Origin: Alphaproteobacteria bacterium
GTDB taxonomy: Bacteria; Pseudomonadota; Alphaproteobacteria; ATCC43930; CGMCC-115725
Assembly (NCBI GenBank): GCA_019237175.1
Contig: JAFAHP010000741.1
Span: 1-9,006 of the forward strand
Direction of reading: 5' to 3'
DNA: 9,006 nt
The notes beneath the pieces are model-generated. The model was not told where the DNA came from, did not search any database, and was given only the letters and a program-made list of their open reading frames with translations. The translations under genes were made by a program, and so were the position numbers. Below, one piece after another: positions 4,534-9,006 of this stretch; the stretch's first letter is position 1, and each line of letters begins with the position of its first letter.

Positions 4534-5886
4534 TCAAATGTTCTCCTTCAACCAATGCCCCAGCCGTCCGATAAAGCCGCTCGGCGCGCCGGCGGCGGCG
4601 CGGCTCGCGTGCGGGACTTCGGCGCGCTCCGACAGCGCGAAATGCAACAGCCCGGCGGTGGTGGAAAAGGCCGGACCGGAGGTCGCCTCGGCGAGCCCGG
4701 CGACCCGCAAAGGTCGACCGATGCGCACCTGCTTATCGAGAATCAAGCCGGCAAACTCGCGCACCCCGTTTAATTGCGCCGCTCCGCCGGTCAGTACCAC
4801 GCGCCGTCCCGCCATCTTGTCGAAGCCGCTGGCTTCGAGCCGGTCACGAACCAGCTCAAAGGTTTCCTCGATGCGCGGGGCAATGATGCCGACAAGCAAC
4901 GATTTCGGGACGTGGTTGGCGTTCCCCTCTTCTTCTTCACCGATCTGGGGTACGGCGATTATCTCGCGCTCGTCGGTACTCGTCGAAATCGCCGTGCCGA
5001 ACAGCGTTTTCATGCGCTCGGCGTGGGCGATGGGTGTGGATAACCCGCGGGCGATGTCGTTGGTGACGTGGCAGCCGCCGACCGGCACCGAGTCAGCGAA
5101 GATCAGATTGCCGTCAAAAAAGACTCCGATTGAAGTCGTCCCGCCCCCCATATCGATGACGGTCACACCAAGACCAATTTCGTCCTCGACGAGGCAGGAA
5201 AGCCCGGAGGCATAGGGGCCGACGACCAACGCCTCGATCTCGAGATGGGAGCGGCCGATAGCGGCGCTGAGGTTGCGGACGGCGGCCGCACTCGCGGTGA
5301 CGACATTCATATTGACGCCGAGCCGTTCGCCATACATGCCCCGCGGGTCGCGAATACCGCGGCTATCGTCGATCGAGAAGCCGACCGGCACCGAATGAAT
5401 GATTTGCCGGTCACCTGGCTCACGCAGCTGGTAACCTTGATCAAGCACCCGCTGCAACTCGCTATCGCCGACCTCGCGTCCGGCGACATTGATTTCGGCC
5501 TTGATGATGCGCGAGGCGCCAAAGCCGCCGGACACATTCGCTACGATTTGCTGGATGGTTTCGCCAGCCATCTCTTCAGCGGCATGCACGGCGCCGACAG
5601 CCGAGAGGCCGGCGGCTTCGAGATCGACGATCTTCCCGTTGCGTAGACCGCGCGAGACCTGATGGCCGATGCCAATCACCTGCGGCTGCGCGGTTTGTAT
5701 CCGGGCGATAAAGCAGCACACCTTGGTCGTGCCGATGTCGAGCGCGGCGATCAGACTGCCGCGCGGGCGGTGCGGCGGCCTTACCAGACGCCGCGGCTTG
5801 CCCGCCAGGGCCTTATTGCGGCTGGGGCGTTTGCGGCTGGCTTTCGCCGACTTCTCGCGGGTCCGCAACTCGTCGATCGCGGTCAT
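4534..5886 (-). CDS. ftsA: Cell division protein FtsA (actin-like Z-ring tether)
   Basis: FtsA is an actin/Hsp70-fold ATPase that anchors FtsZ filaments to the inner membrane and recruits later divisome proteins. The 450-residue product carries the phosphate-1 motif DIGTTK (residues 50-55), the phosphate-2 motif DMGGGTTSIGVF in the second half, and the adenosine motif VVLTGGAAQLNG. It ends in GFIGRLGHWLKENI, a typical C-terminal amphipathic membrane-targeting helix. The SHS2/1C region lies between the first two motifs. The ATG at 5884-5886 overlaps the ftsQ stop as ATGA and has no Shine-Dalgarno of its own, so translation is probably coupled to ftsQ; the frame stays open upstream inside ftsQ, but that part is a shadow. 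Unusual is the ~43-residue N-terminal extension, with about a dozen Lys/Arg between residues 10 and 42, before the conserved core. Confidence 0.96.
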   Translation of the reverse strand: MTAIDELRTREKSAKASRKRPSRNKALAGKPRRLVRPPHRPRGSLIAALDIGTTKVCCFIARIQTAQPQVIGIGHQVSRGLRNGKIVDLEAAGLSAVGAVHAAEEMAGETIQQIVANVSGGFGASRIIKAEINVAGREVGDSELQRVLDQGYQLREPGDRQIIHSVPVGFSIDDSRGIRDPRGMYGERLGVNMNVVTASAAAVRNLSAAIGRSHLEIEALVVGPYASGLSCLVEDEIGLGVTVIDMGGGTTSIGVFFDGNLIFADSVPVGGCHVTNDIARGLSTPIAHAERMKTLFGTAISTSTDEREIIAVPQIGEEEEGNANHVPKSLLVGIIAPRIEETFELVRDRLEASGFDKMAGRRVVLTGGAAQLNGVREFAGLILDKQVRIGRPLRVAGLAEATSGPAFSTTAGLLHFALSERAEVPHASRAAAGAPSGFIGRLGHWLKENI

Positions 5887-6725
5887 GTATTTTTCGCCGT
5901 CGGGCGTCCTTTCCTGGCTGGCGGGGCTTCTTTTGGCGGCTCCGGGGCGACGCGAACCACGAGCCTGTCGGGAAGTCGCATATCGATCGCGCGCACATCG
6001 CGCTGGAGGATCGCGCTGTTGCGCTGCAGGCGGGCGAGATCCGCCCACGCCGCCGGCGCATCTTCCGCCGGCAGCAATACGTCGACCGCGTTGTCGAGGC
6101 GCAGGTTCCATCGGCGCCCGCCGACATGGATCGCGGCGGTGACGCGAGCGGCAAGATCGGGCTCGATGGCGAGCATGGCCAACAGTTCGGGGGCACGGAC
6201 GGCGGCATCCTCGCCGACCACCATCGGCAATTTTGCAAAATGGTCGAGTCGGCTGACTGGGATTACAGCACCGGTGCGGTCGATCAGATCGAGCTTGCCT
6301 CCGTGTTGCCAAAGCGCCATCGGCTCGCGCTCGACGAGACGGACATAGATCGTGTCCGGAAGGCGCCGCTCGATGACGGCGGATCGCACCCAGGGCAAGC
6401 GTTCGAGTTGGTGCTTGGCCTGGGCCGGATCTACGGCGAGAATCGGCGTGCCAGGCCGGGCATTCAGCGCTTCGAGAATCGTCTCCCGATCGGTGGTGCT
6501 GCGGCCTTCAACTCGGACGTCGGCGACGCGGAAGCCGAGGATGGCACTGGCCTGTAGGAGATAGGTCGCTCCCCGGATGATCACCGCGTTGCCACTCGGC
6601 AAGGCCTGCATCTTTATCGCCGCGAACGCCAGCGCTGCGACAGGGAGCGCAATTCCGAGCCATAGGACGCCGCCGCGCAACCTTGTGGTCCGGCTGCGCC
6701 GCGCCCGCCGCGCCGTCGCGCTCAT
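5883..6725 (-). CDS. ftsQ: Cell division protein FtsQ (POTRA-domain divisome protein)
   Basis: FtsQ is a bitopic inner-membrane protein that links the early cytoplasmic ring to the periplasmic FtsL/FtsB and septal peptidoglycan synthases. The 280-residue product has an Arg-rich cytoplasmic tail (residues 6-17), one membrane segment (19-37, GVLWLGIALPVAALAFAAI) and a POTRA domain (~65-134) with the pattern VADVRVEGRSTTDRETIL and LERLPWVRSAVIERRLPDT, then the FtsQ beta domain. The C-terminal tail is Pro/Lys-rich. I chose the ATG at 6723-6725, which overlaps the ddl stop as ATGA, like the next junction. An in-frame ATG at 6755 would add 10 residues (MDGGERCVRR) and overlap ddl further; it cannot be excluded, since neither start has a strong RBS. 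Confidence 0.94.
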   Translation of the reverse strand: MSATARRARRSRTTRLRGGVLWLGIALPVAALAFAAIKMQALPSGNAVIIRGATYLLQASAILGFRVADVRVEGRSTTDRETILEALNARPGTPILAVDPAQAKHQLERLPWVRSAVIERRLPDTIYVRLVEREPMALWQHGGKLDLIDRTGAVIPVSRLDHFAKLPMVVGEDAAVRAPELLAMLAIEPDLAARVTAAIHVGGRRWNLRLDNAVDVLLPAEDAPAAWADLARLQRNSAILQRDVRAIDMRLPDRLVVRVAPEPPKEAPPARKGRPTAKNT

Positions 6726-7645
6726 CCTTCGCACGCAGCGTTCTCCACCATCCACACGACGAGCTCGTCAAAGCCGATGCCGGCGTGGCGGGCAATGTCC
6801 GGAACCAGCGAAGTTGGGGTCATTCCCGGCTGCGTGTTGACTTCCAAAAGATAAAGGCCGCACTCCCCATCGCCGGTGTCGTCGTAGCGCAGATCGGCTC
6901 GGCTGATGCCGCGGCAGCCGAGCGCCACATGGGCGCGCAACGCGATGTCGAGGGCAAGATCGTAATCACGCACCGGGAGCGGTGCGGGAACCAGGTGCTC
7001 GGACCCGCCAGGCGAATATTTGGCCGTGTAATCGTAAAAGCTGCTACTGCGCGGGATGATTTCGCAGACACCGAGGGCCCTGTCGCCCAGGACCGCGACT
7101 GTCAGCTCGCGACCGGGGACAAAGCGCTCGACCATTATTTCCTCGCCGTAACACCAATCCCTGACCTCTTCGCGCCAAGCGTTGTCACCTTGGCGGACGA
7201 TGCGCACGCCGACCGTCGACCCCTGGTTGGTGGGCTTGACGACAAAGGGTGCGGCCATTGGGTCGGAAATGAGGAGGTCCTCGGGACGAGCGACGATATC
7301 GTCGGCGACCGGCAAGCCCGCCACGCGAAACAGGTTCTTTGCCGTCGGCTTATGCATCGCCAACGCCGAGGCGCGCAGCCCGGAATGCGTGTATGGGATG
7401 CCCAGCATGTCGAGCACCCCCTGGATTGTGCCGTCCTCGCCGCCGACGCCGTGCAGGGCATTGAAGACCACGTCGGGGCGCGGAACGAGCGCGTGCAGCA
7501 GGGCGGGCAAGTCGCGTCCCACATCGATCGGTTTAACCCTATAACCGTGGTCGGCGAGCGCCTTCGCGCACTCTCGGCCGCTCGAGAGCGACACCTCCCG
7601 CTCGGGCGACCAACCGCCCATCAGCAATGCGACGGTTTTGCTCAT
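6722..7645 (-). CDS. ddl: D-alanine--D-alanine ligase
   Basis: Ddl joins two D-alanines using ATP, making the dipeptide that MurF adds to the peptidoglycan precursor. The 307-residue protein is an ATP-grasp ligase of usual length (E. coli DdlB 306). Visible are GGWSPEREVSLSSG (10-23) with Glu15, FNALHGVGGEDGTIQG (61-76), KPTNQGSTVGV (137-147) with Ser143, and FYDYTAKY (203-210) with Tyr210. By alignment from memory, Glu15, Ser143 and Tyr210 match the E. coli Glu15/Ser150/Tyr216 triad. The metal-binding end ISRADL...LLEVNTQPGMT is intact. The ATG at 7643-7645 shares one base with the murB stop (TGATG), with GAGAG 6 nt upstream. The frame is open further upstream inside murB, but conserved sequence starts at MSKTVALLMGG. 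Confidence 0.96.
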   Translation of the reverse strand: MSKTVALLMGGWSPEREVSLSSGRECAKALADHGYRVKPIDVGRDLPALLHALVPRPDVVFNALHGVGGEDGTIQGVLDMLGIPYTHSGLRASALAMHKPTAKNLFRVAGLPVADDIVARPEDLLISDPMAAPFVVKPTNQGSTVGVRIVRQGDNAWREEVRDWCYGEEIMVERFVPGRELTVAVLGDRALGVCEIIPRSSSFYDYTAKYSPGGSEHLVPAPLPVRDYDLALDIALRAHVALGCRGISRADLRYDDTGDGECGLYLLEVNTQPGMTPTSLVPDIARHAGIGFDELVVWMVENAACEG

Positions 7646-8607
7646 CAGGCACTCTCGTCCCAAGGGGCGGCCGGCTCGAACCCGGGCAAATGACGGCCGA
7701 TCCGGCGGATTTCCCAATCGAGAACGACACCAGAATTCTCGAAGACCCGCCGCCGCACCTCTTCGCCCAGGCCTTCGAGATCGGCGGCGGTGGCCCCGCC
7801 CGTATTGATCAGGAAATTGACGTGCACAGGCGATACCATCGCTCCGCCGCGCCTGAGGCCCCGGCAGCCCGCCGCATCGATCAATCGCCACGCAGATTGG
7901 CCGGGTGGATTTTTGAATGTCGATCCGCCGGTGCGGGTGCGGATTGGCTGCGTCGCCTCACGCATCACACGGATCTCGGCCATTTCGCGGGCGATCGCTA
8001 CCGGGTCGCCGCGCTTCCCGCGCAGCCGTGCCTCGACAAAGACCCAACCGGAATCGACGGCGCAGTGCCGATAGGAAAATCCCATGGCGTCGCGGAGAAT
8101 CACATGCTGGCGACCGGCGTGGTCGAGGGCCTCCGCAGAGACCAGCACGTCGCTGATTTCGTGGCCATAGGCACCCGCATTCATTCGCAGTCCACCACCG
8201 ATCGTCCCCGGGATTCCGGACAGAAATTCGAGGCCCGCGATGCCGTTCGCCGCGCCGAAATGGGCGATGCTGAGATGCCGCGCGCCGGCACCGACAATGA
8301 TCTCGTCGCCTTCGGTGGCCAGGCCGCCGAGCCTGCGCGCGAGGCGGATGGTGACCCCCGCGATACCGCCGTCACGCACCAGGACATTTGCCCCCCCGCC
8401 GATCACAGTGATCGGAAACCCCGCCGGCAACGCCGCCAAAAAAGCCGCCAGGTCGGCGCGATCGGCGGGCTCGAACAGTGTGTCGGCGGCGCCGCCGACA
8501 CCGAACCAGGTATGGCCGGCGGTCGGCGCTCTCGCTGTGAGACGGCCGCGCACAGTCGGCAGCGCGAAGTTGGGCAGCGTCGTTGAAACCGCCACAGATC
8601 TACTCAT
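7645..8607 (-). CDS. murB: UDP-N-acetylenolpyruvoylglucosamine reductase MurB (type II)
   Basis: MurB is the FAD-dependent, NADPH-using cytosolic enzyme that reduces UDP-GlcNAc-enolpyruvate to UDP-MurNAc. The 320-residue protein shows FAD-binding motifs GVGGAADTLFEP (from 36), IGGGANVLVRDGG (69-81) and GLEFLSGIPGTIGGGLRMNAGAYG (from 125; first residues given), then the type II substrate motif TGGSTFKNPPG. In that motif the Ser corresponds to the proton donor of the flavin-reduction step. The C-terminal VFENSGVVLDWEIRRIG holds the conserved Glu. The type II class, lacking the Tyr loop of E. coli MurB, fits alphaproteobacteria. The ATG at 8605-8607 overlaps the murC stop as ATGA without a clear RBS, suggesting translational coupling. 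Confidence 0.96.
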   Translation of the reverse strand: MSRSVAVSTTLPNFALPTVRGRLTARAPTAGHTWFGVGGAADTLFEPADRADLAAFLAALPAGFPITVIGGGANVLVRDGGIAGVTIRLARRLGGLATEGDEIIVGAGARHLSIAHFGAANGIAGLEFLSGIPGTIGGGLRMNAGAYGHEISDVLVSAEALDHAGRQHVILRDAMGFSYRHCAVDSGWVFVEARLRGKRGDPVAIAREMAEIRVMREATQPIRTRTGGSTFKNPPGQSAWRLIDAAGCRGLRRGGAMVSPVHVNFLINTGGATAADLEGLGEEVRRRVFENSGVVLDWEIRRIGRHLPGFEPAAPWDESA

Positions 8608-9006
8608 CGGGCGGCCGTACCACGCTGCAATGCGGCCAAATCGTGTGGTAGGCTGTTGGCCCAGCCGGTAATCGAGCCGGCGCCGAGGCAGACAACCATG
8701 TCGCCTGGTTGCGCCAACTCAACCATAAGAGCGGGAAGTTCGGCCGGATCGCTGAGCGGCCGCACGTTGCGATGGCCGTGCTCGATCAACCCCGCGACGA
8801 TCGCCTCGCGCGTCACCCCTTCGATCGGCTCTTCCCCGGCGGCATAAATATCGGCGACGAAGACGATGTCGGCATCATTGAAACAAGTGCAAAAGCCGTC
8901 GAAAAGATGTGCGACCCGGGTGTAGCGGTGGGGCTGCACGACCGCGATGACCTTGCCCGACACGATCGCGCGGGCGGCACGCAACACCGCGTCAATCTCG
9001 ACTGGG
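8604..9006 (-). CDS. murC: UDP-N-acetylmuramate--L-alanine ligase MurC, C-terminal part
   Basis: MurC adds L-Ala to UDP-MurNAc, the first amino acid of the peptidoglycan stem. Only the last 133 codons lie in the window; the gene continues past the right edge, so no start can be given. The visible part is the C-terminal Rossmann-like domain of Mur ligases: PVEIDAVLRAAR (part of the family's HHPVEI motif at the very edge), VVQPHRYTRVAHLFDGF, FNDADIVFVADIYAAGEEPIEGV and LGAGSITGWANSLP. These motifs separate MurC from MurD, MurE and MurF. It overlaps murB by 4 nt (ATGA) and in alphaproteobacteria normally follows murG and ftsW, which would be outside the window. Confidence 0.95.
   Translation of the reverse strand, partial: PVEIDAVLRAARAIVSGKVIAVVQPHRYTRVAHLFDGFCTCFNDADIVFVADIYAAGEEPIEGVTREAIVAGLIEHGHRNVRPLSDPAELPALMVELAQPGDMVVCLGAGSITGWANSLPHDLAALQRGTAAR

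Noticed and set aside
4538..5215. Plus-strand open frame of 225 codons opposite ftsA, and others opposite ftsZ (3434-3901) and lpxC (1674-2237)
   Set aside because: All are antisense shadows of well-supported genes, with low-complexity Ser/Ala/Arg-rich translations and no supporting RBS.
6683..8586. Long plus-strand open frames of 336 and 319 codons (6683-7693 and 7627-8586) opposite ddl and murB
   Set aside because: They lie antisense to genes with intact catalytic motifs. Long antisense frames are expected from codon bias at this GC content, and their translations show no domain pattern.

Overview
The window is a stretch of the dcw (division and cell wall) cluster of an alphaproteobacterium, with every gene on the minus strand. 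Read in the direction of transcription, from the high coordinates down, it holds murC (3' part only), murB, ddl, ftsQ, ftsA, ftsZ, lpxC and bamD. A ninth gene, cut by the left edge, encodes an exported NEW3-domain protein. The alphaproteobacterial assignment rests on the gene order, the type II MurB, an FtsZ that starts near KPRITVVGVGGAGGNAVNNM and ends in LDIPAFLRRQAN after a long Pro/Ala-rich linker, and a GC-rich genome. The FtsZ N-terminus looks more like Rhodospirillales-type lineages than sphingomonads; this is an impression from memory and not a placement.

Region 4534-9006 is a tightly packed, probably translationally coupled operon. The murC/murB, ddl/ftsQ and ftsQ/ftsA junctions are 4-nt ATGA overlaps, and murB/ddl is a 1-nt TGATG overlap. 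MurC and MurB act in the cytoplasmic synthesis of UDP-MurNAc-peptide, and Ddl supplies D-Ala-D-Ala for it. FtsQ, FtsA and FtsZ build the divisome. The packing stops at ftsZ. A 126-bp spacer with three palindromes separates ftsA from ftsZ, and one of these palindromes looks like the REP-type elements scattered through alphaproteobacterial genomes. ftsZ has its own strong Shine-Dalgarno site.

Region 664-2919 holds the outer-membrane genes. A 433-bp gene-free spacer follows ftsZ; it contains a strong two-tier stem-loop and, near lpxC, an inverted repeat overlapping a possible promoter. lpxC (committed step of lipid A synthesis) and bamD (lipoprotein of the beta-barrel assembly machine) follow, 77 bp apart. 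The 381-bp spacer after bamD (283-663) has no convincing gene but contains an unusual run of short hairpins. The recN gene that usually follows bamD is absent. Instead the exported NEW3-domain protein begins at 282, behind an AT-rich promoter-like stretch.

I found no mobile element, CRISPR array, tRNA or rRNA, and nothing that amounts to a new biological system. The interesting signals are non-coding: the three structured spacers and the synteny break after bamD.
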